A stretch of DNA of 64,000 nucleotides from Odontesthes bonariensis (lineage: Eukaryota > Chordata > Actinopteri > Atheriniformes > Atherinopsidae): the NCBI RefSeq assembly GCF_027942865.1, contig NC_134510.1, positions 23,801,209 to 23,865,208 of the forward strand. Reading direction: 5' to 3'. The position numbers and the translations under genes are program-made. Below the pieces are notes generated by a model. The model did no database searches, was not told the DNA's origin, and saw only the letters and a program-made list of their open reading frames with translations. Positions 11,501-23,560 of this stretch are shown piece after piece (within the stretch, counting starts at the first letter, position 1; every line of letters starts with the position of its first letter).

Positions 11501-14309
11501 ACACAGACGGGTGCAGATCTGATTTGAAGATCTGCAGCACACTGAAACAAATGCATTTGTCTTTTTCCAATTTCATTTCAAACTAAACCGACTTAAACTT
11601 TTGTGACTTTACACAAAGTGAAAACAATATATTTGACCTAATTCAACTAAACATTTATTTGAGGAAAGTTACAATAAAGAGAAAACAATAAGGTGGTGGT
11701 TCACAATCCAGGTCCTCGGGCCCGCCCGGTCTTACCCGCTCAAACACACCTGATTCAAATCAGTGGGTTGTTCTCAGGCCTCAGCAGAGTTGGGTAAAGA
11801 GCTGATGAGCTCACCCCTTTACTTGAATCATGGTTATAGTGGAAGAGAAATGGAAAAAAAAGACCTTCTACTGTCTTTATAAACACTTTTTACTGACCGT
11901 TAGAAAAAGTCATGAGGCCGAGAGAGATAGGAGACATTTGTAAGGATCTGTGTTGTGGGTCTGCCGCTGTGAACCTACAGCTATTTAAAAAAAAGATTCC
12001 CTAAAACTTTATTCCTTTAGTCCTTTATTCTAATGCAATCTTATCAGGTTGTTTCGTGGAAGCTTTATCGTATACTGTAAATTATGTCAGTATAATAAGA
12101 TAGAACTCATTGCTTTATCAAGGTTTGTATGAAGGAAAAGCCACAAAAGTGAGATATGCTGCTATCACAGGGTGCCCACAATCATCTCACTGCCCTCATA
12201 TTTATTTGCATGAATCACAGCTATCGCAACTGATGAGCAGTGCTTCTTTAAAAATTGCTGCCGCTAGGAATTAAGGGACAGAATGAACTCCTTGATTATA
12301 AACTGGCCCTAGGAGTGAGTGTGAATGGCTGTTTGTCTAATTTTTCTCTGCGTTTTCCCTGTGATGGACGGGCGACCAGTCCAAGGTGTACCCTGCTTTT
12401 TACCTGATGGCAGCTGGCAACCCTACCCCTAAGCCCCAATGGATGGATGGATGGATTGGATTATCTCCTTTCTGTTCATTAATGATGGTCTTGTGTATCC
12501 TCTGTTAAAGGAGACAATAAAGGAAGCACTGAAGCTTCTTTCCATAATATTTATAGAATTCAACCATCTCCTCTCATGGCTGCCAATTATTTATTTCATT
12601 CAGTTAGGAACCTGTAAAAGGTTCTATAAAACCAGAACCCAGGTGTGGTGGAGCCTGGAAACATGTTAGAAATGCAGAGGAGGGCCAGAGGACCAGGACT
12701 GTCCTTTAGGAACGTGTTAATACTTACCTATAGGTGTCTCTGTCAATGAACACCACACCTTTCCTACATGGGGAAGAAAGAACGGCTTCAGAGAAGAAAC
12801 AGTTTTCATTCATAAAAACTTCTGGATTACATTTGGCAGGTTTGGTTTGTTGATAGAAAGATCGCAGATACCCGTACACAATGAAAACAAAGAGCCACAA
12901 ATCTATGCCAAAAACCTGTGTAGCTAAATGAAGAGCAGTAAGACGTCACTTCATATTGATAAAACAATCTTCAAAGTACATTATTATGAAGACTATATTA
13001 TCAATGTCAAATGGATGCATGTGTGGGTGATAACATTTCTGTGTGTGTCTCACAGCGTGTAGGCATGAAACTGTAGGACTGGAACTCCAACACTGCTGTC
13101 TTCCAGCTCTACTCCCACTCTCCTCCTGTCCAGACATTTTAATAGTGCACCCACTGCCCTAAGCTAAGCAACACAAATGCACACACACACTCAAATACAA
13201 GAAAATGATGGATACTGTAGTTTTTTTAGAAGCTTCTGCAGAGCAGTCAAGGATACGTTGATATACAAACTGCTGGCTCACCATCAGAGGCGAGTCAAAC
13301 GTAATACAGGAGGAGAGGTAAGACATCTTGTCTTTTTCTGAAATGCCCTCTGGAAGGAAAGGCAAATGGGCTGACAGTAGCCTCTGCTTGCCAACCTCCA
13401 AACCTACAAAATTAAAAAGAGATGCATCATATTTGTGGAAAATAAGTACATGTCCATGCAAAAGTTCTGCCTGACAAGTGATGAAGAGATATGGATTTTG
13501 TTGATGGGTTTCTGTTTACCAAAGTCCACATATGGGTAAGTGACCACCTCTGGTTTGTGGTGTGGGTTTGAACCTGAAATCCAAGAGGCCCGTTTAGAAA
13601 AGCTTTATTTACTGGTTCCACGTCGAGTTTTTTGAATGTGCTCAGGAAATTTAGAAACAGTGTATAACGGCTATACAGTCAATCTTCCCCTTATCACACT
13701 AACTAGCTACAGTATCAAACATCGCTAATCTACTTGAATTCCCTTGACCCAGAAACAGCTCGTTCCACATCACATCTAAACAAGAAAAACACTTTTCCTG
13801 TTCTCCATTTAAAGATAAGTTTTCTTTAGCAGGGCTCACCGAGTTGCTGCAGGTAGCGAGTCATGCAGCGTTCCTGCTTTGCACTGGTAATGATTACATG
13901 GGGACCGACCTCCTGAATGACTGAACAACCGAAAAACAAGACTTGATGTACTCCACATTAAGTAAGGCAAAGACTATTATAGCTATAAAAAAGGTGTTTT
14001 GTATACCTCTGGCCAGTAGATGGAGATCATGGTTATCAGGAGAGTCTGCCATATAGTGTAAAGAAGAGTCTTCACTGTCATAGAAGCAGAGGCCCACCTG
14101 CCCGTGTTGTACCAAAACACTCAATAAAACCTACAAATATAAACACAACAGTTTATTTACTGCTCTATGTATCTACAATTCTACTAGGGAAAGCGATGAT
14201 CTGTGCTTACTGTAGGCGAGTCGTCCTCCTCCTCTTCGTCAGGATTCCTGCCAGGGGCCCCAAAAACTACCCCCCCTCCTCCTCTCAAAGCTTCCAGAGC
14301 AGCTGCCAT
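5529..14309 (-). CDS. msh5: MutS homolog 5 (MSH5), complete, 25 coding exons
   Basis: MSH5 pairs with MSH4 as the MutS-gamma clamp that stabilises meiotic crossover intermediates in the nucleus; it does not act in mismatch repair. Exons run from 14309-14211 (MAAALEALR start) to 5649-5529 (stop after LLNHS): 14130-14007, 13920-13840, 13573-13520, 13403-13282, 13163-13054, 12763-12728, 11541-11459, 11364-11319, 11141-11003, 10898-10836, 10735-10607, 10475-10403, 10302-10193, 10079-9999, 9900-9813, 9702-9635, 9035-8917, 8839-8713, 8150-8001, 7763-7689, 6376-6230, 6015-5878 and 5800-5727 lie between. All phases agree, giving 818 residues (human about 834). The ATPase is intact: Walker A GPNSSGKS at residues 572-579, then STFMIDLNQ, and Walker [14 protein letters not shown] with acidic pair D651-E652. 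The N-terminal mismatch-recognition domain is absent, as is normal for MSH5. The acidic stretch DEEEEDD near the N-terminus also occurs in mammals. No frame breaks are seen. Confidence 0.97.
7662..7699. repeat. 19-bp tandem duplication of an msh5 splice donor
   Basis: Two exact copies of CTTCTTACCGTGTTAGTTC (7662-7680, 7681-7699) cover the end of the Walker B exon and its donor, so the donor is duplicated. The exon-proximal copy keeps the frame. Use of the second copy would add 19 bases and meet a stop after four codons. Confidence 0.9.
11690..11830. repeat. Fish interspersed repeat in msh5 intron
   Basis: The text (ccaggtcctcgggcccg, then aacacacctgattcaaat) matches my memory of a common teleost dispersed repeat. 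No ends or target duplication could be fixed. Confidence 0.4.
12310..12455. repeat. Fish interspersed repeat in msh5 intron
   Basis: Contains gtgatggacgggcgaccagt and ends in a (TGGA)n run, typical of the tail of a widespread teleost retroposed repeat. A copy in opposite orientation is seen at about 48745-48960. Confidence 0.5.
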
Positions 14310-16749
14310 TAGTCTATGACAAAGGAATGAAGTGATATAAACAAGCCATCTTGTACTCTGCAGGTCTCATTTGGAGTTGTGTATCTGCTTACCTGGTGAA
14401 TGCTAAACAAACATTCACATTCAGTGGTTTTACATGCAGAGCAGATTATGTATCTCTTTTTTTAAATAATACATTTCTTTAAAAACTGCTGCCTATCGCC
14501 AAGATGTAACACTCCACAAATCTCTAAAGATGATAGGACCTTTTCCTTCTTCTTGCTAATAATACCACTGAAGTACCAACAGTAGTAGGTAACTGAATCT
14601 ATGGGTCACAGGACCGGAAGCGAGGTTACTGTCGAATAAAGCCCAATGATGACAGTAAAGTGAACTTATGACCGCACATCTCTACAAAACCGAAAGCGAC
14701 CTCACAGTTATGCTGTAATTCTCTTCACCACTACAAGCTTCATGTTTTCTTCAAATTATTATTTCATACACTGTTATACATATGTTGCCGTAGCTAGCAA
14801 TGTTAGGTGAACGATGTATACCAGCTTAATTTACCTTTTTAAAAGTTAACACGAGGTACTTATACACGAAATTTCTCAACGTGTACTTACATGTACTTTT
14901 AGGTATTCGTTAGTGTCATATACCTGTCTTATATAGGCTAGCTGTTGAAGTCCGTCTAATATTAAGAGGCTAACGTTTTAGCGTAACTGAAGCTAAACTT
15001 CAAATTTCCGCGCGCTCCTGCTCGTCCTTTTGTTGTCATGGCAGCATCGACCAGAGGATGTTTAACTGAAAGCAGTTAGCTAGTTAGCTTGATAGTGTGT
15101 TGGTAAGATAATAAAAAAAAGTACAATATATTCGGAGTTTTAGTCAATATATTGAAATGTGTTTACTTTCAATACCTATGTTTAAGCAAAACAAGCATAT
15201 TACCTTGTAGCTCTAAGTAAAATGATTCAAATTCTTTACTCAAAAGTACCAAATGATGTGTAGATTGTATACAAGTTTTCTTTATTTCTTATGGATAAAA
15301 TATTTTCCATCACTTCTATACTACACAGGGTTTCAGTAAGGTAATCAAATGCCAACGTATTCAGACCCATGTGCTTTATGAGGTTTTGGCTGTTTAATAT
15401 TCACTGGCAATATCTGATCAATCTGTTTTTACATCAGTACTTCTCTCCAGTTACAACATTGATAAACTATCCTTGTGGTTTTTGAAAAGACAGACAAACT
15501 GTAAAACATTAAAAATAGTGGTGACTTTTATTCTAAATTGAGTAATTTATTATTTTCCCAAAACAATACACTTTAATTTTATAGTGCAGCTGAAATCCTC
15601 AGTTACCCAGTTCATTATTATTAACAGATGAGTTTCAAAGCATTTTTTAAAATTATCAAAGCAATACGAGAGGAGTTTGTGAACCTTAAAACTTTGTGTT
15701 TTTGACTCATTTTGAAGTACATTGACTTTTGTTATGCATATTCTGAGTCTGTCCCAGAGCACTTTGAAGTTGAGATACCGCAGTTCACAACTTTGATTTC
15801 TGCATCTCAAGGCTTTGGAGCACTTTTAACTGACTAAAGTTTCAGTTCAGCAGTTATAAATCCCCAAAAAATTCATCCGTGTTCCTCAAAATTGTACATT
15901 AAAAGATTTTGCTGTGAAAAAAAATGTAACGGCGCTATCATGGAGTAGACTCTATGCCTGATGCCACGCGTTGGTTTGTTTGGATGCACATTTTTTGTGT
16001 ATATACCCTGTATTACAACTGCATGATAGCATTTGTACAATTAAACCAAAGAATCAGCTTTAAAAAAATCACATCTCAGTCTTTCTTGTATTCTTGTAGC
16101 CAAATGTTACACGCTAAACAAGGGAAAAAAAACACATTTTTTATAAGTTTAAATATTAAAACACATCTTTATTATCCAAATAGAAGCCAATACATGTGAC
16201 TCGTGTGAATTAACAAATTGTTGAATGAATTGCAAATCCCATTTTGGCACATTGGCACTTGATTGGTTAGTTAGCAGATCAAGGATTCAGAGGTGCGATC
16301 CATTTACTCCTGGTGAGGTTTGTCGTTTTTCTTGCCCTTCTTTTCTCTTTTCTTTTCCACAAGAGTTGACCGTTTTTGGCACAACAGAACAAAACCTATG
16401 ATGTATCATCACATGCTCTATACTTCTCTATATGACTCTGTTAGCATCTCTTCCTGCTAGCAGCAGCTTGCACCACATCCCTCACCTGAATCCCATGTCC
16501 AGGCTGCTGCCAGCTAACACTCGGGCCCCTTTGCCGGGCAGAGCATGTGCGAAGTAGCCTAGGTTAAATAGCTGATAAGGCTCCACCTCATAAGTATTAA
16601 GGATTAGATATTTTTCAACCTTCAAAGTGGAGCATACGGACCTGCTGACTGTAGATGGTGCTCTGCAGATTCAAAGCAGCAACTGAATTCATAGCACTTA
16701 TGGCTGGTTTAACTTTAACAAACAGATCCCTACAGGGTGTGAGTGTGTG
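14310..16749. other. Intergenic region, no gene seen
   Basis: AT-rich sequence between the msh5 start and the SPSB-type stop codon. It should hold the msh5 promoter, but no TATA box or clear regulatory motif stands out. Short reading frames here lack recognisable protein features. Confidence 0.4.
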
Positions 16750-17714
16750 CTAAAATTGGAGACAAGGATGCAGGTAGCGCTGAAGAGAAGGTGGTAGAGG
16801 CAATTTGTCCATTTCATTCTGCCTTTGCTGCCCTAAAATCTGACAAATTGACAGTCCACATAAAGCCATCAGGGCTGGAGGATCACCTGCAAACAGAGGA
16901 GGGACAAAATATTAGTATTACTATAAACTGAGTCTCATCACCATACTGTATACTTTGTGTGATACTCACACGATGTGCCGTTCATATAACGTAATCGTAT
17001 GCTAGCCCCTCCTCTCACACTGCTTACTGCTGGGAACAGTGCCACCCCACGGGGCAGGTCTCTAAAAGCTACTCCGAGGAAGCTGCCATCAACAACAAAT
17101 CCGAGTGTCCCCGCGTCGGCATCCAAAACAAGCAGAACACGCTCGGGGATGAGGAGAGGCGTCTCTGCCACCTTTGTGTTTGGTGAGATGGAGGATTGTG
17201 GCCTAAACCCCTCTGCAGCTTCAGAGTGAGACCTCTTCCTTTTCCTCGGGTGACACCCCAGGGTTTGTCCATCGTGCCAGAGCTGATTGGTTTTAAGCTC
17301 CCAGCCCCAAGACTGCGAGTCTCCACCCACCAGCACGTTGTACCCGGAGGCCTGCAGCGGACAGTCCTGCCTCGAAATTCCCACGACTGCATGACTGCCT
17401 CTGTGTTTGGGGCTCCACACCACCTCCCACACGTGAAGCCCACTCTCCACTCCTATCTCTGCCCTAACCCCGTCGCTGCTGAGCTCAGCAGGCGTGCGAA
17501 TCACTTCCTGTTTGCAGGGCGACAGCAGGAAGTGATGAGAGCGGTGAAGTGAGCTCCAGTGCGAGCGCCTGTCCCCTGGAGAAACTGGAGAGGCGCTCAG
17601 AGTGAGAGCAAGGCGTGAGGAGGTGGGGACAGCAAGTGGATGGAAGGCTGATGGAGATGAGGGGGCGCTGTCGGCTGGTCTCTCACACAGCCAAGTTGAG
17701 AGGAGGAGACCCAT
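16750..17714 (-). CDS. SPRY domain and SOCS box protein (SPSB family), 2 exons
   Basis: Exon 17714-16970 and exon 16886-16750 join in phase (TCG T / GT GAT) to give 293 residues. SPSB proteins are substrate receptors of Elongin B/C-Cullin5 ubiquitin ligases. The SPRY domain spans about residues 48-247 with the SPSB-typical pieces GLHVWEVVW, SHAVVGIS, DSQSWGWEL, AGTLGFVVDG, FLGVAF and LRYMNG. The short second exon is the SOCS box: LMALCGLSI is the Elongin-binding part and LPLPPSLQRYL (277-287) matches the Cullin5 box. An odd feature is a longer, basic loop between the SPRY strands (RKRKRSHSEAAEG, about 157-169) where SPSB1/2/4 have a short YPAFLEPDE-like segment. The N-terminal 47 residues are Ser/Pro-rich and unlike family members I can recall. 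Which SPSB paralogue it is cannot be settled here; the start is the first ATG of the open frame. Confidence 0.85.
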
Positions 17715-20203
17715 TGGTACAGAGTGTGGTCAAGGAAAAACTGTGGAGAACCCAGACAAGACTTGTTTACAATAAAAGTGTTAAATTTGACATATTTGAG
17801 TCTACAGATTATATGTGGTAAAACTTCAACAAAATCTAGCTGAATAGATCCTTGATGAACAATATTACATCTCGAGTATACTCTTGCCAATATATGCATT
17901 AAAAGAAAGCTTATTGTAGATTACCCAGGATATAATTATGTATTTTGTAATGATGGGACATTTTTGATTTACTATCATCAGCACTCCCAATTTATTAAGT
18001 AGCTGTAAGAAAGCTGGTGGAGTGAAAAACATAAGACTCAAGAGCCTTAAAACGGCTATAAAGTACAGTACACAGAGAGCGTCTTTAATAGCCCCGACTT
18101 AAGATAAGATAATCAAGTGTTAACTGTAGTCTATTTACAACAAAGTTTCCACGCAATAAATATTGGTCCATGTCATTTCACCTGCTGGAGAACTCGGTAC
18201 AACAAAGGCTGCCCTTGAAAGGAAATAAATCATTAACTCTTACCAGCTGGTTGGAATCAATCCCTCTGGTTGGCAGCTTGAAAGCAGACTGCTTCCAGCC
18301 TTATAAAAAGAATTCTTATCAACCATCCTGGGGGTCTTATCGCTGCTCGGCAACGTGTCTGCTCTGTCTGACCCGGTTTGTGATATCGACCTCCGGGAGG
18401 GGAACGGTACAGTTTATCGCGCCAGTCTGACGCCACGCGCACCCGCAGTGACAAGGACGATAAATCCGTGACGTGTTTGTAAACAGATGGGATAGCGGTA
18501 GAAAAGAGGTGAGGTTTTCTATCTGCGTGCATCTGGAACTGCGTGCCATCACTTTGCGTCCACTCGTTCCCTTCAGGCGTTTTATCGCGTCCTATAATGG
18601 ATGTAAACATAAATGGCGAAACATATGAAAAGAATCAGACTCGGGCTTTTTACTAATAAGAAGAGAAAAATGAAATAAAATCCAAAGCGGCTCATTATTT
18701 TAGAGAACGCAGGCGCGTTATGAGCGCCTGGGCTCTCAGTATTTAGGCCCCGGGCGCTGTCTCACAGGTTCACACATTTGGACTGATTTATGTAAGAGCC
18801 AAGCGATAACGTCGTGGACAGATAAAGGAAAGGTTCGAAGATAATAGCGAGGATTAGATGACCTCTTTTAGACTGCCTCAAGTAGGCTACTTTGAATATG
18901 AATACATTTGGTATACATTCTAAATTCATTCTGGTGTTACCAGAAAAAAAAAAAAGAAAAAAATTACTCTCTTTGTTGCAATTGGATCCAAGTTTTTAAC
19001 CTGAAAACAGGATTACCCTCCCATATCTGTAGCCCTAAAACCCCACTGTTTTATAAACACAATAATGACCCATACATACTTCGTGGAATCAACATTATCC
19101 CCAGGGAATAAAGCTGTCTGTTATATAATAAAATATAAGTCCTTTTCACACAGTCCCCTTCAAGGCGTGAGGGATGAAGCTGATGGTCTGTAAATACAGC
19201 ACTGCGCTGCCTGTCAGCGACTTAATTAGGACAACAAGGACCAAACATTGTGTGACAAAGCATATGTCTAACGCCTTATGACATCACAAACAGAAGATCA
19301 ATATGTCCAAATTTGTTGGCTTTGTTTGTGTGTTAAAGGTTCGTCTTCCACACATTTATTCACACTCCTCATTTGACTTCTATTAAGGTGTGACGTTTGG
19401 TTTGGGGAGCACCAGGCTGTATTCCAGCACGGCTGTCATGTCTGTAAGACATTACCGAGGGTTTTTGTGCCCAAATATTAGATTGAAAGAGAGCAGGGAT
19501 GAAACTGGGTCACATCATATTACTGTAAGAAGGAAAGTCAGTTCCTCTCACAATCATCTTCAGCTTCAGATATGGTGATTATAACTTTTGTTGTAGTTTT
19601 TAGGGGTGGATTAGTATGTATCAGCACAGAGATGGATCTGCTGGATGTAATAAGGACTCTATGTCCTCACAGGCTTCTTGGACTTCAGAGGTCTGAGCTG
19701 TATTTAAACTTATGATTTAAAGTTAACGTATACAGTCAAAAATATGGACACACTTTTATCTGAATTACACACAGTGGCACATGAAAGTTTGTGAACCCCT
19801 TAGAACTTTCTGTTTGAATATGATCTAAAACATGCAGACAAAAATGTTTACTTATTGAGGAATGTGAGCCAATATTACATATCTGTAAGTGTCAAAAGTA
19901 TGTAGGCTATCACACATCCTAATGTTAATGTGTCAATCAGCCCATAAGATGACTTGCACAACATGATGAATGTAAAACACACAACTGCTGCGATGTACAA
20001 CAATTACAGTATATTGCATGCAAAATAATTTAATCAAAAATATTATCTGTTTCGTAAACATGCAAATCTCAAAACTTTGAATCAGCAACTTATAAAGTAC
20101 AAACTTGCTTTGTGTATGTGCTACTGTTTTTTTTTTCTTTAATTAATTTCTGGTTTTAATAAGTATATTTATTTTTATTTTTATTATAACCAAGTGTATA
20201 ATG
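17715..20203. other. Intergenic region, no gene seen
   Basis: No exon-like frame or family motif is visible. The stretch 18340-18800 is locally more GC-rich with several CpG and could be a promoter, but no transcript can be argued for it. Confidence 0.4.
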
Positions 20204-20632
20204 GTACGGAAGCCCAGAGCGGACGTGGTACGTATAAGCTTTTTTTTTAAATGGTTTTCTCGAGATAACAAGTTAATTTACCAATGGTTTTCGAGGCCAC
20301 TTTTTCTCCCCAGTCCGCGCCTGTTTATATGTGTTTATATGTATTTCTGGCAAAGATGTATCCACTTTTACCCCCCTTCATTGAAAACTGAATAAAGTAG
20401 CCTATGAATCAAACATGGGATGTGGAGCGTTTGTGTAACAATTCTGCTTGTGAAAATGCACAAAGCAAATCCCGCTGGTGTGACAAGCATAACGGCACCT
20501 CTCGTGCATCATTCGGTAACCATGGAGACAGCCTGGTCCCCTCAGCTGGTCACAGATGAAGTTGACTACATCAATATTATCACTTGGGTGTAAACGCCTA
20601 TTGAGCTGCAGTCAAGCCAGCCGTCTCCTTAA

Positions 20633-21782
20633 AGGGGAACTGCGGTATTTTCAACATTAAGCCTCTTTTCTGAGTCGTCTGCAATGTTTTAGAACCCCCC
20701 CCTCACCGCTTTTTTGATGTTTACTGCTGTCTCTGGTATTTGCCTAATTTTGATTCTTCTCAACCTGCTTCAGAACGGCAAGTCATGCGCATCTCCTAAA
20801 AGGTCCGTAAAAGCACAATAAACGTCCGTTTTCATAATCATCAACTCACCGGAGTGGTTACTGGTGTGCACTGGTAATCCATATCAAATTTCGTGGTGAA
20901 AAGTTGCTTCTGTCGTGTTTTATTTGGCAGCTCGTTCATGCTCGCACTATTTTCTTAGCCACCTCACAGCCGTGGATAAACTTCCGCTCAGCAGTTGAAT
21001 CTGACTTGCTATACTCCACACCAGGGGTCCCCAACCTTTTCAGCACCAAGGACCGGTTTGGTTCTGCAATTTGTTCCCGCGGCCCGGTCGGGGGGGGGGG
21101 GATACTTTTTTTTTTTTTTTTTTTTTTGTACTTTACGTTCAACAGACATTACATTTAGTAGATGCTTTTACAAATTAGGATATGATGACAGACAGACAGT
21201 CATCATTGAAAAAAATAAACGTGCACAATCGGCCTCCTATAATGCAATCTATGCAGTTTCCAAGTATAGAATCTAGCGAGTGAAATGAAAGAATTCCCGA
21301 TTTCCATGTCTTTTTAAAAAAAAAAAAAAAGTAATAATTTTTTTTTTTTTTTTTCTTTTTCCCCCCCAATCTCACGGCCCGGTTTGGAATGACCCGGTGG
21401 TTGGGGACCCCTGCTCCACACCACTTGATGGCAGAGTTATATCAACGAACATCCAGTCTTCCATAGAACTTAATGGGATTTACAAAATGTCAAATAAAAC
21501 ACGACAGAAGCAACTTTTCGCCACGAAATTTGATATGGATTACCAGTGCACACCAGTAACCACTCCGGTGAGTTGATGATTTTGAAAACGGACGTTTATG
21601 GTGCTTTTACGGACCTTTCTAGACATGCGCATGACTTGCCATTCTGAAGCAGGTTGAGAAGAATCAAAATTAGGCAAATACCGGAGACAGCAGTAAACAT
21701 CAAAAAAGCGGTGAGGGGGGTTCTAAAACATTGCAGACGTCTCAGAAAAGAGGCTTAAAGTTGAAAATACCGTAGTTCCCCT
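20633..21782. mobile_element. TTAA-site foldback MITE nested in copy A
   Basis: Terminal inverted repeats of about 320 bases (ends AGGGGAACTGCGG and CCGTAGTTCCCCT) are flanked by TTAA on both sides (20629-20632, 21783-21786). Copy B of the host element carries the unoccupied site with a single TTAA (CCGTCTCCTTAAATGACGCG on the strand of copy A), which proves the insertion and its target duplication. TTAA targeting points to the piggyBac or Kolobok superfamilies; the AGGGG terminus leans to Kolobok, from memory. Confidence 0.9.
21022..21413. mobile_element. Non-autonomous hAT element nested in the TTAA MITE
   Basis: Ends are CAGGGGTCCCCAACC and its inverted copy GGTTGGGGACCCCTG. The 392-base element is flanked by a perfect 8-bp duplication, CTCCACAC (21014-21021 and 21414-21421), the hAT hallmark. 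The interior holds G, T and A homopolymer runs and no transposase. Confidence 0.95.
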
Positions 21783-22146
21783 TTAAATGACGCGAGCTGA
21801 TATGAAAGTTATCTCTACATGACAAACAAATTGCGAACACATAAAACACATAAACAGGGACAGACTGGGGAGAAAAAGTGGCCTCGAAAACCATTGGTAA
21901 ATTAATTATAATAGATAATAGAGATAATTATGTCGTTATCTCGAGAAAACAATGATCGTTTTCTCAAGATAACGAGTTATTTATCTTGTTAACTCGAGAA
22001 AACCATCAAAAAAAAGTTTATATACGTACCACGTCCGCTCTGGGCTTCCGTAATAATGTGTACTTTCAAATTGAAATACTTTTTTTTTGGAAGGACTCAG
22101 AGGCACAGGCACAAGCCAAAGCCCACAGCGCCAGTGTTCTCATCAT

Positions 22147-22721
22147 TACGGAAGCCCAGAGCGGACGTGGTACGTATAAACTTTTTTTGATGGTTTATAT
22201 GTGTTCGCAATTTGTTTGTCTTGTAGAGATAACTTTCGTATCAGCCCGCGTCATTTAAGGAGACGGCTGGCTCGACTGCAGCTCAATAGGCGTTTACAGC
22301 CAAGTGATCCTGCTGATAGTCGACTTCATCAGCTGAGGGGACCAGGCTGTCTCCATGGTTACCGAATGATGCACGAGAGGTGCCATTATCGTTTTCTCGA
22401 GATAACGAGATAAATAACTCGTTATCTCGAGAAAACGAAATGCTTGTCACACCAGCGGGATTTGCTTTGTGCATTTTCACAAGCAGAATTGTTACACAAA
22501 CGCTCCACATCCCATATTTGATTCATAGGCTACTTTATTCAGTTTTCAATGACAGGGGGGGGGTAAAAATGGGTACACCAGAAATACATATAAACACATA
22601 TAAACAGGGGCGGACTGGGGGGAAAAAGTGGCCTCGAAAACCATCGGTAAATTATCTTGTTATCTCGAGAAAACCATCAAAAAAAAGTTTATACGTACCA
22701 CGTCCGCTCTGGGCTTCCGTA
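22147..22721. mobile_element. Long-TIR foldback transposon, copy B
   Basis: Same termini as copy A (TACGGAAGCCCAGAGCGGAC, inverted at the right end) but its interior runs in the opposite direction. Flanked by CATCAT on both sides (22141-22146, 22722-22727). At 575 bases it lacks the TTAA insertion and shows the pre-insertion site. A palindromic block near 22388-22440 reads gttttctcgagataacgag and its mirror. Confidence 0.9.
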
Positions 22722-22727
22722 CATCAT

Positions 22728-23444
22728 AGTTTGCAGCAACATTTTTTCTTTTTTTTTAAAGGAGAGATTAAAGAAAGGGTGGGAGTGAGGAGTGAGGAAA
22801 GGCTGGAAAAGATAGACACCAATAGCCAAAAACTGGGTAACTGACTGCTGCATCTGTCGCTTCCACTTTGTTACATAGTTAATGATTATCATTAAAGCCA
22901 AAAATCACATTGTAATAGTTGGGTAAGCATGTGAGTGAATGAATGCTTGTGCATATGTGTCAATTATATGCAATTTTAAGTTTTTAGTGATGGAGGGAGG
23001 GGGCCACAACAACCCCCACTCCAGAGATCAGGGGCAGTGAAGTTTTTTTCTTAAATACTTGTGTGGTGGCCCTCAGCGTAAACGCACGGTTCACCGTTAC
23101 CTTTCAATTTTCCTGAATCTTGTTAGTTTACTACTTTTCACCCATGAACTGGGTGACTTTAGTTATAATGTATTTATTTTTCTCTGCCGTTTATGGTTTT
23201 CTGTGTTTCTCTGAGCTTTTTATGATTCTGTGACCCCAACCCCTCATTCATCAGTGGGGAAGTGGAGATACTGTAACTGCCCCCAGAGAACATGTTAATT
23301 TTATGGTTTATATCCTGCTTTCTTTAGCGCATCATTGTCTTACTGCAGCGTGCCGTTTGTGTCAGTGTCCAGCTGATAACGACTTATTACATCGTTTAAA
23401 CAAATGAAAAATGAAACTAATCACAATCATTTAACCTTTTTTTG
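22728..23444. other. Intergenic region, no gene seen
   Basis: Unique-looking sequence between the transposon nest and the left edge of the class II duplication. No reading frame or motif of note. Confidence 0.4.
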
Positions 23445-23560
23445 AACATTTCAGCTTTATTTGAAATAGAATTTTTTTTTTAAATCTAACAAAAGGTAAA
23501 ATCGCTCCACCCAGCCCATAATCCTGGCAGCATATGCTTAGATTCCATCTTACAACCCTC

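Larger units (their letters stand above)
20205..22052. mobile_element. Long-TIR foldback transposon, copy A (host of nested elements)
   Basis: Both ends carry the inverted repeat TACGGAAGCCCAGAGCGGAC, and inward homology continues through blocks such as gtggcctcgaaaaccat and repeated TCTCGAGA-centred palindromes. Flanks share TAATG (20199-20203 and 22054-22058), a probable target duplication. Minus its 1154-base inserted element it is about 0.7 kb, close to copy B. No coding frame is seen; superfamily unknown. Confidence 0.85.

Noticed and set aside
21100-21375. Phe- and Lys-rich frames across T and A runs
   Set aside because: Homopolymer artefacts inside the hAT element.
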